Assembly (NCBI GenBank): GCA_036658435.1
Contig: JAVXEO010000025.1
Location: 1-28,334 of the forward strand
Length of the DNA: 28,334 bases
Direction: 5' to 3'
Source: DIGJ01 sp036658435
GTDB taxonomy: Bacteria > Bacillota > Clostridia > Lachnospirales > Lachnospiraceae
The notes beneath the pieces were generated by a model. That model did not search any database. It worked only from the letters and a program-made list of their open reading frames with translations, and was not told the origin of the DNA. Shown piece after piece: positions 1 through 8,235 of this stretch (positions are counted from its first letter, which is position 1; the number at the start of each line of letters is the position of its first letter). A program made the position numbers and the translations under genes.

Positions 1-786
1 GCATACACGGGATTTGCACAGGTTTATGATTTGTTTATGGACAATATTCCATATGAAGAGTGGGGAGGCTACCTTAAGTCTTTATTAGAGGAGCAGGGAG
101 TGAAAAAAGGTCTTATAGCAGATTTAGGATGTGGGACGGGTGCAATTACAGAATACCTTTGTCAAAAAGGATATGACATGATAGGAATTGATAATGCAGA
201 GGAAATGCTGGAGATAGCAAGGGATAAAGCACTGGAGAAGAATCTGGATATTCTTTATTTGGAACAAAACATGGAAGAAATGGAATTGTTTGGAACGGTT
301 TCAGCCTTTGTAAGCATTTGCGACAGTATCAATTATATAATAGAAGAAAAAGAACTTTTACAGGTGTTTCGCCTGGTAAATAATTATTTAGACCCAGGGG
401 GTATCTTTATTTTTGATATGAACACAATGTATAAATATAAAAATATTCTTGCCCAGAATACCTTTGCAGAAAACAGGGAGAATTGCAGCTTTATTTGGGA
501 CAATTATTATTATGAAGAAGAACAAATCAACGAATATGACCTTACGATTTATATAAAAGAGGGAGAACAGGAAGAAGAAAATCGATTCCAACGGTTTGAC
601 GAAGTACACTATCAAAGAGCGTATACCTTACGGAAAATGAGAGAACTAATAGAAAAAGCGGGTATGGAATTTATTGCAGCCTACGATGCACTTACAAAAG
701 AAGAACCAAGAGAAGAAAGCGAAAGAATTTATATCATTGCCCGTGAAAAAAAGCAGGCTGGAAAATATTATAAAGAGAATAGATAG
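1..786 (+). CDS. Class I SAM-dependent methyltransferase, 5'-truncated by window edge
   Basis: The frame is open from base 1 (AYTGFAQVYDLFMDN...), so the gene starts just outside the window; probably only a few residues are missing. The ATG at 31 lies inside the conserved N-terminal segment and is not the start. Motif I for S-adenosylmethionine binding is clear (IADLGCGTGAITEYL), followed by an acidic motif II (MIGIDNAEEML) and a motif similar to post-I/III (GGIFIFDMNT). This fold transfers a methyl group from SAM; the substrate cannot be read from the sequence. The C-terminal half has the beta-rich insert seen in small Firmicute methyltransferases of the Methyltransf_11/25 type. It sits 11 bases before hslO and is probably co-transcribed with it. 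Family assignment is firm; specific role unknown. Confidence 0.85.
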   Translation, partial: AYTGFAQVYDLFMDNIPYEEWGGYLKSLLEEQGVKKGLIADLGCGTGAITEYLCQKGYDMIGIDNAEEMLEIARDKALEKNLDILYLEQNMEEMELFGTVSAFVSICDSINYIIEEKELLQVFRLVNNYLDPGGIFIFDMNTMYKYKNILAQNTFAENRENCSFIWDNYYYEEEQINEYDLTIYIKEGEQEEENRFQRFDEVHYQRAYTLRKMRELIEKAGMEFIAAYDALTKEEPREESERIYIIAREKKQAGKYYKENR

Positions 787-797
787 GAGCACTAAAA

Positions 798-1676
798 ATG
801 AAAGACTACATTATCAGGGCAACGGCTGCAGACAATCAAATTCGTGTATTCGTGGCAACAACAAGAGAGTTGGTAGAACATGGAAGACGTGTGCATAATA
901 CAAGCCCGGTTGCAACCGCAGCACTGGGAAGACTTTTAACTGCAGGCAGTATGATGGGATCCATGATGAAGGGAGAAAAAGACCTGCTTACGCTACAGAT
1001 TAAGTGCAGTGGACCAATCGGAGGTTTGACAGTGACCTCCGATGCAGCAGCTAATGTAAAGGGCTATGTGAACAATCCGGATATTATGCTTCCACCAAGC
1101 TGCAAGGGAAAATTAGATGTGGGAAAAGCACTTGATTTAGGAGTATTAAATGTAATCAAAGATATGGGATTAAAAGAACCCTATGTGGGACAAACCCAAT
1201 TGGTGTCAGGGGAAATTGCAGAAGATTTAACTTACTATTTTGCAGCAAGTGAACAGATTCCATCTTCCGTTGCCTTAGGGGTTCTTATGAATAAGGACAA
1301 TACCGTTCGATGTGCAGGAGGATTTATAATTCAGCTGATGCCCTTTGCAGATGAAAAAGTAATTTCTCGTTTGGAAGAAAAGATTAGTGAAATAGCAGGA
1401 ATTACGGACCTTCTAAACCAGAACATGACGCCGGAAATGATTCTCGAGTATCTCCTTGGAGAATTTGGGGTTGAGATATTGGATAAAATAGAAACAAAAT
1501 TTGCCTGTAATTGCACGAAAGAACGAGTGGAGAGAGCCATTATCAGCATAGGAAAAAAAGACATCCTGGAAATGATAGAGGATAATAAACCAATTGAAGT
1601 AAACTGCCATTTTTGCAATACCAACTATGTGTTTGAAGTAAATGAGCTAAAAGATATTTTGAAAAGAAGTCACTAA
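798..1676 (+). CDS. hslO: Hsp33, redox-regulated holdase chaperone
   Basis: A 292-residue protein of normal Hsp33 length. The N-terminal body opens with MKDYIIRATAADNQIRVFV, and the C-terminal redox switch carries the four zinc cysteines, C237-x-C239 (CNC) and C270-x-x-C273 (CHFC). In known Hsp33 proteins, oxidation releases zinc, forms two disulphides and switches on holdase activity in the cytosol. The ATG at 798 is preceded by a GGAG-like site and follows the methyltransferase stop by 11 bases, so the two are probably one transcription unit. All four cysteines are present and the length is full, so the gene looks functional. Confidence 0.96.
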   Translation: MKDYIIRATAADNQIRVFVATTRELVEHGRRVHNTSPVATAALGRLLTAGSMMGSMMKGEKDLLTLQIKCSGPIGGLTVTSDAAANVKGYVNNPDIMLPPSCKGKLDVGKALDLGVLNVIKDMGLKEPYVGQTQLVSGEIAEDLTYYFAASEQIPSSVALGVLMNKDNTVRCAGGFIIQLMPFADEKVISRLEEKISEIAGITDLLNQNMTPEMILEYLLGEFGVEILDKIETKFACNCTKERVERAIISIGKKDILEMIEDNKPIEVNCHFCNTNYVFEVNELKDILKRSH

Positions 1677-1754
1677 TTCCTGACACAAATATGCCATAAG
1701 GGCAGAATATACTTAGTTCTACAAGAGTAGAGAAAAAGAATTGGAGGCCGGAAA

Positions 1755-3646
1755 ATGAAAAAAAAGACATTTTTAATCATAGTATTGACGTTAGGATTAA
1801 TCATAGGATTTAATGAATTATTCAACTATATGGACGTTGTTTATGCAAAGTCAATAGGCACAGTGACCGCTACCCGACTAAATGTAAGAACAGCGGCAGG
1901 AACCGATAAAGAACTACTGACCAATCAAGGAAAACCAGTGACCCTTATCAAAGGGCAGACAATTCAAATATTAAAAGAAAGTAAGAACTGGTATCAGGTT
2001 TCTTTTACCGATCAGAAGACACCACAAAAAGGCTGGGTATTGTCTGATTATGTAAAAATAACAGAAGANNNNNNNNNNNNNNNNNNNNNNNNNNNNNNNN
2101 NNNNNNNNNNNNNNNNNNNNNNNNNNNNNNNNNNNNNNNNNNNNNNNNNNNNNNNNNNNNNNNNNNNNAACCAAGTGAGTCTCCAAAGCCAAGTGAGTCT
2201 CCAAAGCCAAGTGAGTCTCCAAAGCCAAGCGAGTCTCCAAAGCCAGGTGAGTCCCCAACACCTTCACCTGATGCAGGAGTTCCACCCACACCAATACCAG
2301 ATCATGAATTTGATGCCTACCTTATGGAACAAGGATTTCCGGAAAGCTATAAGGAAGGACTAAAAGCATTACATGTAGAACACCCTAATTGGATTTTTCG
2401 GTCCTATAAGACAGGACTTGACTGGAATACGGTGATAGAAAAAGAAACAAAAGCCGGATTAAATTTGATTAGTAAAAACAAAATTAATGGTTGGAAGTCT
2501 TATGAGCCAGGAGCTTATAACTTTAGTACCGATAGTTTTATTGTTTTTGATGGAACTACCTGGGTGACAGCATCAAAAGATGCGGTAGAATATTATATGG
2601 ATCCAAGAAACTTTTTGACACAGAATTCCATTTTTCAGTTTGAGGCGTTGGAATACCAACCGGAATATCAGATTCAAAGTGGAGTAGAATCCATTTTGAA
2701 AAATACACCGATGTACAATATGAGTTTTAATTACATTGATGAAATTGCTTCAGCAGAAAAAACCTGTACCTACAGCCAGGCATTTATGGATGCTGCAGTA
2801 CAGTCAGGAGTGAGCCCCTACCACCTTGCTTCCAGAGCCAAACAGGAAGTTGTGCGAAGCGCAGCAATTTTTAGTGATTCCGTTACGGGTACGGTAAGTG
2901 GTTATGAAGGATATTATAATTTTTATAATATTGGCGCAACCCATAGTACAGCCATGGGAGGAGCCGTTGCCAATGGACTGAATTTTGCAACAGGAAGTAC
3001 CATGGCAAGCGAACTGGCAAGGGCAAATTATATTCTCCCCTGGAATAATCGATACAATGCAATTGTAGGCGGTGCAAAATACATTGGAACCAACTACATT
3101 AATCGTGGGCAAAATACTATTTATTTACAGAAATTCAATGTAACACCCATGTATACCTATACCCATCAATATATGGCAAACGTAGAAGCAGCCGTTTCAG
3201 AGGCGGCAAAAACATATTCTGCTTATAATGGAATGGGACTTTTAGAGAATATCTTGGTATTTAACATTCCAATTTATGAAAATATGCCGGAGCAAAAAGA
3301 AGAAATCCCGGGTATCGTAAAAAATCCCAACAACTGGCTTAAAACATTAAAAATAGGAGAGTATAATCTGACACCGGTATTTAAGACAACGGATGGTGGA
3401 ACCATTGCCTATACACTTCAAATCGAGGATAGTAATATTACAGAGGTTCCACTGACTGCAGTAGCGGTTAATAGTACCGCGACCATCCAGATAGAATTAA
3501 AACAAAATCAGATAAATACCGGTATCATGGTGAATGCTTCCGGGAAAATTCCACTTGTTATAGGAAATAATGAAGTAAAGATAAGGGTAACCGCAGAAAA
3601 TCAAAGTATCAATACCTATGTAATTACAATTATTAAAGTAAAGTAA
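1755..3646 (+). CDS. Secreted SH3 / glucosaminidase / cadherin-like wall hydrolase, interrupted by assembly gap
   Basis: I read one gene across the 100-N gap. The left part (1755-2068) encodes a signal peptide (KKKTFLIIVLTLGLIIGF, processing near VYA-KS) and a bacterial SH3 domain (TVTATRLNVRTAAGTDKELL... KGWVLSDYVKIT). The right part opens at 2171 with PSESPK repeats, then an N-acetylglucosaminidase domain (YYMDPRNFL; SRAKQEVV with a candidate catalytic Glu; YYNFYNIGA) and a C-terminal cadherin-like beta-sandwich ending at 3646. The SH3 frame and the hydrolase frame do not agree across exactly 100 bases, so the N run is a placeholder; the true gap should be 2 modulo 3 in length. The product should be exported and cleave the glycan strands of peptidoglycan. 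GGAGG lies just upstream of the ATG. The alternative is a genuine frameshift, less likely given the gap. Confidence 0.85.
2069..2168. other. Assembly gap (100 N)
   Basis: Exactly 100 consecutive N, the conventional placeholder for a gap of unknown size. It falls at the left edge of an 18-bp tandem repeat, which explains why the assembly broke here. Real sequence is missing, probably more copies of the repeat. Confidence 0.98.
2171..2260 (+). repeat. 18-bp tandem repeat encoding PSESPK
   Basis: Five visible units begin at 2171, 2189, 2207, 2225 and 2243. The first three are identical (ccaagtgagtctccaaag), the fourth has agc for agt, and the fifth is degenerate (PGESPT). They form a Pro/Ser linker between the SH3 and hydrolase domains. 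The array continues to the left into the N gap, so copy number is unknown. Confidence 0.95.
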
Positions 3647-3658
3647 GAGGTTATTTAG

Positions 3659-4783
3659 ATGAAAATACAGAAAAAGGTGCAGAAAACAAGATATTTTCTA
3701 CTTATACTGGTTTATGTAATAGGAGCTATATGCATACCGAAGAAAGAAGTTTTGGCAGCAAGTGCGGCGATTAATTTAAGCGTAAGTGTAGAAGAGGTAT
3801 GGGTTGACAGCACCTTTTCTGTAGTTCTCACAATAGAAGCGAGTGAAGAAATTGAAGATGTAATTTGTTTTTTAGAGTTTGACAGCACTTATTTGAAATT
3901 TGAAAAAGGTGGTGCTTTTATAACAGAAGGAAATGAAATGATTTTAATTTCCGATAAAAACTCGAAAAAGGAAAAAACAAGTAAAAAGTATTCCATGAAA
4001 TTTAAAGCCATTCGAGAGGGAGAAACTACACTTTCCATAGGCAGTGACCCCCAGGTTAGCTGTGCCCTGGATGATACAAAAATGTCTGTTTCCAGAAACC
4101 AGCTGCGCTTTAAAATTAAAGGGGAAGAAAAAGAAACGGCCCTTTCCGGGGATCGCAATGCAAAAAAAACGGACACAGTAAAACAGGAAGTAAAACAGGA
4201 AGAAAAACAGGAAAAAAAGCAAGAAGAAAAGCAAGAAGTAAAACAAGAAGTAAAACAGGAAGTAAAACAAGAAGAACCACAGAATACCCAGGAGCCGGAA
4301 AGCAAATCAAAAACCGGTGTAAATGCATATGAAGACGAGAAGGGAAATCGTTTTTTACAGGAAGAACTAAGACTTCAAATTATAGAGCCGGATAAGAATG
4401 TAAAAATTCCATCCGATTATATAAAAACAACAATAGTAATGGATGGTCTACCCATTCCGGTTTATGAATGGAAGCAGGATTTGAGCAGTGACAAACTTCT
4501 GGTATACGGAAAAAATCAAGAGGACAAAAAAGGCTTATACGTATATAGCCGTGAAAATCATTCCCTGGAAGAATACAATGAAAAAAATTTGTTTACAGAA
4601 AATATGGCAAAGGAATCTAAAATAGACAGAGATGAATATAAAAATTATACCGAAAAAATTATCCAGATGGGAATTACTTTGGGAATAATGGGAATTATTT
4701 GTGTTTTGCTTACCATAGCACTGGTATTTCAAGGGATAAAAAACAAGAATAAGAAGAATGAAAAGGAAGAAGATTTTTTTTGA
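3659..4783 (+). CDS. Cohesin-like, membrane-anchored surface protein
   Basis: A 374-residue protein. An N-terminal signal segment (YFLLILVYVIGAICI) is followed at about residues 38-155 by a cohesin-like beta-sandwich (SVEEVWVDSTFSVVLTIEAS... FLEFDSTYLKF). Then come eight K-Q-E-x tetrapeptides (about 174-205), a second domain of unknown type (about 230-320), a transmembrane helix (about 335-358, MGITLGIMGIICVLLTIALV) and a short basic-acidic cytoplasmic tail. It lies 12 bases after the wall hydrolase gene and is probably expressed with it, which suggests a cell-surface role. Cohesin domains bind dockerins in cellulosomes, but many clostridial proteins carry cohesin-like folds without that role. 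No dockerin is visible in this window, so I do not claim a cellulosome. Confidence 0.75.
   Translation: MKIQKKVQKTRYFLLILVYVIGAICIPKKEVLAASAAINLSVSVEEVWVDSTFSVVLTIEASEEIEDVICFLEFDSTYLKFEKGGAFITEGNEMILISDKNSKKEKTSKKYSMKFKAIREGETTLSIGSDPQVSCALDDTKMSVSRNQLRFKIKGEEKETALSGDRNAKKTDTVKQEVKQEEKQEKKQEEKQEVKQEVKQEVKQEEPQNTQEPESKSKTGVNAYEDEKGNRFLQEELRLQIIEPDKNVKIPSDYIKTTIVMDGLPIPVYEWKQDLSSDKLLVYGKNQEDKKGLYVYSRENHSLEEYNEKNLFTENMAKESKIDRDEYKNYTEKIIQMGITLGIMGIICVLLTIALVFQGIKNKNKKNEKEEDFF
4178..4273 (+). repeat. 12-bp tandem repeat encoding [VEK]KQE
   Basis: Eight in-frame 12-base units start at 4178, 4190, 4202, 4214, 4226, 4238, 4250 and 4262, with forms such as gtaaaacaggaa and gaaaagcaagaa. They encode a charged, probably helical spacer between two extracellular domains. 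Copies differ at one to three bases. The long open frames on the opposite strand here are a by-product of the repeat. Confidence 0.93.
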
Positions 4784-4824
4784 ACTTGTTTCATTAAAAA
4801 AGGACAATCTCGATAGAAGGAATC

Positions 4825-4853
4825 TTGACCCAAAAGAAGCACTGTGTTATATT
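4825..4853 (+). promoter_or_regulatory. Sigma-A promoter of the gntR-clpC operon
   Basis: A -35 box TTGACC (4825-4830), a 17-base spacer and a -10 box TATATT (4848-4853). The expected start is near 4860, about 38 bases before the GTG of the regulator gene. This is among the best promoter matches in the window. No CtsR-type direct repeat is present around it. Confidence 0.7.
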
Positions 4854-4864
4854 ATGAATATAAC
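4846..4864. promoter_or_regulatory. Perfect palindromic operator over the -10 box of gntR-clpC
   Basis: GTTATATTATGAATATAAC has perfect 8-base arms around a 3-base centre. It covers the -10 box and the likely transcription start. A third half-site (atataac) follows at 4867-4873. GntR proteins are dimers that bind palindromes, and the regulator gene begins 34 bases downstream, so autoregulation is the natural reading. The symmetry is seen; the binding is inferred. Confidence 0.6.
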
Positions 4865-4897
4865 AGATATAACTGACTTCAGAAGGGAGGAAAAGGC

Positions 4898-5311
4898 GTG
4901 TTTGTTGAAATCGATTTTAATAGTGAGGAAGCAATCTATATTCAGCTCCGCAACCAAATCGTAATAGGAATTGCTGCAGAAGAGATACAAGAAGGAGAAA
5001 GTCTTCCATCGGTAAGGGAATTGGCGGACAATATAGGGATTAACATGCACACAGTAAATAAAGCCTATTCTATTTTGAAACAAGAAGGGTATCTGCAATT
5101 AGACCGAAGGAAGGGTGCAATTATTGCCATTGATCCTGAAAAATATGATGCAAAACTGGCTATGATGGAAGATATGCGGGTTATTTTAGCAGAAGGAATC
5201 TGTAAAGATATTACCTGTGAAGAGGTGCATCAGATTATTGATCTGATTTTTGGAGAATTCAAAAAAGGATCTCCAATCGATAACCATAATGGAGGAAAAA
5301 TAAATGTTTGA
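4898..5311 (+). CDS. GntR-family (YtrA-type) transcriptional regulator
   Basis: A 137-residue protein with a GntR winged helix in the first 75 residues: YIQLRNQIVIGI, SLPSVRELADNIGINMHTVNKAY, then a wing LQLDRRKGAII. The short C-terminal tail of about 60 residues lacks a ligand domain, which is the mark of the YtrA subfamily. I chose the GTG at 4898 because gggagg (4885-4890) lies seven bases before it. The gene overlaps the clpC start by 8 bases (ATGTTTGA), implying coupled translation. YtrA-type regulators usually sit beside ABC transporters; here the partner is clpC, in the place where ctsR, mcsA and mcsB lie in Bacillus and many clostridia. Control of its own operon through the palindrome at 4846-4864 is likely. 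The signal it senses is unknown. Confidence 0.88.
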   Translation: MFVEIDFNSEEAIYIQLRNQIVIGIAAEEIQEGESLPSVRELADNIGINMHTVNKAYSILKQEGYLQLDRRKGAIIAIDPEKYDAKLAMMEDMRVILAEGICKDITCEEVHQIIDLIFGEFKKGSPIDNHNGGKINV

Positions 5312-7748
5312 GAATTTTACAGACAATGCGTTAGAAGCAATCAACAATGCCAAAGAAATTGCGTATGCCTTATCCCATAATTATATTGGAACAGAGCATT
5401 TGCTAATTGGCTTATTAACTGCACCTGGTGTAGCAGCTACGGTTTTAGAGGAAAATGGAGTAGACAAAGAAAAACTGGTAGATTTAATTGAGCAACTGAT
5501 TGCTCCCCAGGGAAACGTGAGCACGATGGAGAAAAATAATTATTCCCCAAGAGCCCAACGAATTTTGCAGCAAAGTACCAGGGAATCCATTCGGCTAAAG
5601 ACAAAGAAGGTTGGAACGGAACACATTTTAATTGCATTGATTAGAGAATCAGACTGTATTGCAGTAAGACTTCTAAACACACTGAGTATCAATGTGCAAA
5701 AGCTGTATGTTGATATTATGGTGTCAACGGGTCAAGATGTGAATACGGCAAAAAATGAATATATGTCAAGTAAGACAAGATCAAAAGGAAAATCAATGAC
5801 CTCCACACTGGATCAGTATAGCCGTGATTTAACACAGTTTGCAAGAGAAGGCCGCCTGGATCCTGTAATTGGAAGAGAAGAAGAGATTCAAAGAGTGATT
5901 CAGATATTAAGCCGCAGAACCAAGAATAATCCCTGCTTAATTGGAGAACCCGGAGTTGGAAAAACAGCAATAGCGGAGGGGCTTGCAAGTCGAATTGTGG
6001 AAGGAAATGTTCCGGACACCATAAAAGACAAACGATTATTGACCCTTGATTTGTCCGGTATGGTAGCGGGTTCCAAGTATCGTGGTGAATTTGAAGAACG
6101 CATTAAAAGAGTGATTGCAGAGGTAATCAGCGATGGAAATGTTCTTCTTTTTATAGACGAGATACATACAATAATTGGTGCCGGTGGTGCAGAGGGTGCA
6201 ATCGATGCATCAAACATATTAAAACCTTCCTTAGCCAGAGGAGAACTTCAGGTTATTGGGGCAACCACGCGGGAAGAATATCGAAAATATATTGAAAAAG
6301 ATGCGGCTCTAGAGAGAAGATTTCAGCCGGTGGTGGTGGAAGAACCCAGCGAAGAAGAAACTTTGCTGATTTTAAAAGGACTTCGAAGCTGCTATGAAGA
6401 ACATCATAATGTACGTATTACAGATGAAGCACTGGAAGCGGCTGTAAAAATGTCCGGACGCTATATCAATGATCGGTATTTACCGGACAAAGCTATTGAT
6501 TTAATGGATGAAGCTTCATCAAAACTTCGCCTGAACTATTATACGACCTCTCCAAAGATTAAAGAATTAGAAATGGAAAACCGTCAGCTAGAAAAGGATA
6601 AAGAAGAGGCAATTAAGAGAGAAGCTTTTGAGGAAGCCGGTGAAATAAAAAAGAAACAGAAGAAGAATCAGATAAAAATAAGAAAGTTAAGAGAAAAAGA
6701 GGACGAAGAGAGAGACCAAAGAAAACAAGTGGTTGGTGAAAATGAAATTGCGGACATTATTTCCAGCTGGACAAAAATCCCTCTTCAAAAAATTACGGAG
6801 GAAGAAACCGAACGCTTACGTAAATTGGAACTTATTTTACATGAAAGAGTGGTAGGACAGGAAGAGGCAGTTTCCGCAGTCTCCAAAGCAATACGAAGAG
6901 GACGCGTTGGTCTAAAAGATCCAAAGAGGCCCATTGGTTCCTTTCTCTTCCTTGGTCCAACAGGTGTTGGCAAGACAGAGCTTTCCAAGGCATTGGCGGA
7001 AGCTATGTTTGGAAGTGAAAAATCCATGATTCGTGTGGACATGTCCGAATATATGGAAAAACACAGTGTGTCAAAACTAATAGGCTCCCCTCCTGGATAC
7101 GTAGGATATGATGAAGGTGGACAACTCAGCGAAAAAGTTCGAAGAAATCCATATTCGGTGATTTTATTTGATGAAATAGAAAAAGCCCATCCGGATGTGT
7201 TCAATATACTACTTCAGGTATTGGATGATGGACATATTACAGATGCACAAGGAAGAAAGGTAAGCTTTAAGAATACGGTTATCATTATGACTTCCAATGC
7301 CGGAGCACAAAAAATTATAGAACCTAAGAATCTTGGCTTTGCATCGGTACAAAATGATACTGCAGATTATAAAAAAATGAAGGATGGTGTAATGGAAGAA
7401 GTAAAACGCCTTTTTAAACCTGAATTTATTAACCGTATTGATGAAATTATTGTATTCCATTCTCTTACAAAAGAAAATATTAAAGTCATTGTGGGCATTA
7501 TGCTGAAAGAAATTATAAAAAGATGTGAATCACAGATGAATATTAAGCTAAAAGCAACAAGTGGAGTAGTGGACTATATTGTTTCAAAGGGATATGACCA
7601 TAAATATGGGGCCAGACCTCTTCGCCGTTCCATTCAGACGAATATAGAGGACAAATTAGCGGAAGCGGTTCTCGATGGGACGATAAAAAATGGAGATGAG
7701 GTTTCTGCAAAAATGAAAGGGAAAGAAGTCACATTTTCAATAAAATAG
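5304..7748 (+). CDS. clpC: ClpC, AAA+ unfoldase of the ClpCP protease
   Basis: An 814-residue Hsp100 protein of typical ClpC length. Order: two N-terminal Clp_N repeats (1-150); AAA+ D1 with Walker A GEPGVGKT (214-221) and Walker B LLFIDEIH; a middle region with a UVR-like coiled coil (KREAFEEAGEIKKKQ) that is shorter than that of ClpB; AAA+ D2 with Walker A GPTGVGKT (about 551-558) and LFDEIEKAH; and the ClpP-docking tripeptide LGF (677-679). It unfolds substrates with ATP and feeds them to ClpP in the cytosol. ggagga (5291-5296) sets the ATG at 5304. The usual adaptor and kinase genes mcsA and mcsB are absent upstream, so substrate delivery may differ from Bacillus. Confidence 0.97.
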   Translation: MFENFTDNALEAINNAKEIAYALSHNYIGTEHLLIGLLTAPGVAATVLEENGVDKEKLVDLIEQLIAPQGNVSTMEKNNYSPRAQRILQQSTRESIRLKTKKVGTEHILIALIRESDCIAVRLLNTLSINVQKLYVDIMVSTGQDVNTAKNEYMSSKTRSKGKSMTSTLDQYSRDLTQFAREGRLDPVIGREEEIQRVIQILSRRTKNNPCLIGEPGVGKTAIAEGLASRIVEGNVPDTIKDKRLLTLDLSGMVAGSKYRGEFEERIKRVIAEVISDGNVLLFIDEIHTIIGAGGAEGAIDASNILKPSLARGELQVIGATTREEYRKYIEKDAALERRFQPVVVEEPSEEETLLILKGLRSCYEEHHNVRITDEALEAAVKMSGRYINDRYLPDKAIDLMDEASSKLRLNYYTTSPKIKELEMENRQLEKDKEEAIKREAFEEAGEIKKKQKKNQIKIRKLREKEDEERDQRKQVVGENEIADIISSWTKIPLQKITEEETERLRKLELILHERVVGQEEAVSAVSKAIRRGRVGLKDPKRPIGSFLFLGPTGVGKTELSKALAEAMFGSEKSMIRVDMSEYMEKHSVSKLIGSPPGYVGYDEGGQLSEKVRRNPYSVILFDEIEKAHPDVFNILLQVLDDGHITDAQGRKVSFKNTVIIMTSNAGAQKIIEPKNLGFASVQNDTADYKKMKDGVMEEVKRLFKPEFINRIDEIIVFHSLTKENIKVIVGIMLKEIIKRCESQMNIKLKATSGVVDYIVSKGYDHKYGARPLRRSIQTNIEDKLAEAVLDGTIKNGDEVSAKMKGKEVTFSIK

Positions 7749-7814
7749 TAGAAATTTACCACAAGGTCATGTATAATGTAAACAAAAAGAGCATCACCAC
7801 AGGAGGAAACTAAA

Positions 7815-8231
7815 ATGCCAATCGTAAAAGGGCTAATTCGTAAAGAAGATAACAATACATTAAGTTTTGGAGACTATACATTAGATACAAAAACTAAGAT
7901 TTGTGATTTTGAATTTAAGGGAGACCTATATAAGATCAAAACCTTCCATGAGATTACCAAGCTGAAGAAAAATGGTATATTGGTATATGAATCAATGCCT
8001 GGAACGGCAGTCAATGAATTTTGTGCAACATCGGAAGAAGTTTCTTTTAAGGTAGAAGGACCGGAAGATGCACAGATTACGCTGGAATTGGAACCGGAAC
8101 AGGTTTATAAGATAAACATGGGTGAAGAATGTATCGGAGAAGTTAAGACCAACCTGGGTGGAAAACTTGCTTTAAGTGTTCCTCTTGAGAATGGTGAAAT
8201 CGTTTGTGTTAAAGTTGTAAAGATGGCTTAA
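7815..8231 (+). CDS. Conserved small protein between clpC and radA, function unknown
   Basis: A 138-residue protein with ggagga seven bases before its ATG. It appears beta-rich and acidic, with no signal peptide, membrane segment or catalytic motif I can name. It starts MPIVKGLIRKEDNNTLSFGDY and ends with repeated beta strands (GEVKTNLGGKLALSV, GEIVCVKVVKM). Proteins of this type in Lachnospiraceae are sometimes labelled 'endosialidase-like'; nothing in the sequence supports that activity. It lies 66 bases after clpC and 4 bases before radA, so translation with radA is probably linked. A TATAAT at 7772-7777 could give it its own promoter, but no -35 box is evident. Confidence 0.8.
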   Translation: MPIVKGLIRKEDNNTLSFGDYTLDTKTKICDFEFKGDLYKIKTFHEITKLKKNGILVYESMPGTAVNEFCATSEEVSFKVEGPEDAQITLELEPEQVYKINMGEECIGEVKTNLGGKLALSVPLENGEIVCVKVVKMA

Positions 8232-8235
8232 AAAG

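Noticed and set aside
2169..2363. Frame after the gap continuing as VSLQSQ repeats from the SH3 frame
   Set aside because: It depends on treating the 100 N as real length. The other frame (PSESPK) joins directly to the hydrolase domain and is a typical Pro-rich linker.
3889..4328. Long minus-strand open frames opposite the cohesin-like gene
   Set aside because: They mirror the 12-bp KQE repeat and give Phe/Ser/Cys-rich nonsense without ribosome sites.
3659..4783. Cellulosome component, from the cohesin-like domain
   Set aside because: No dockerin or glycoside hydrolase for plant polysaccharide is nearby; the cohesin fold alone does not support a cellulosome.
4784..4897. CtsR box upstream of clpC
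   Set aside because: Only a single half-like TTGACC, which is the -35 box; no tandem heptad repeat.
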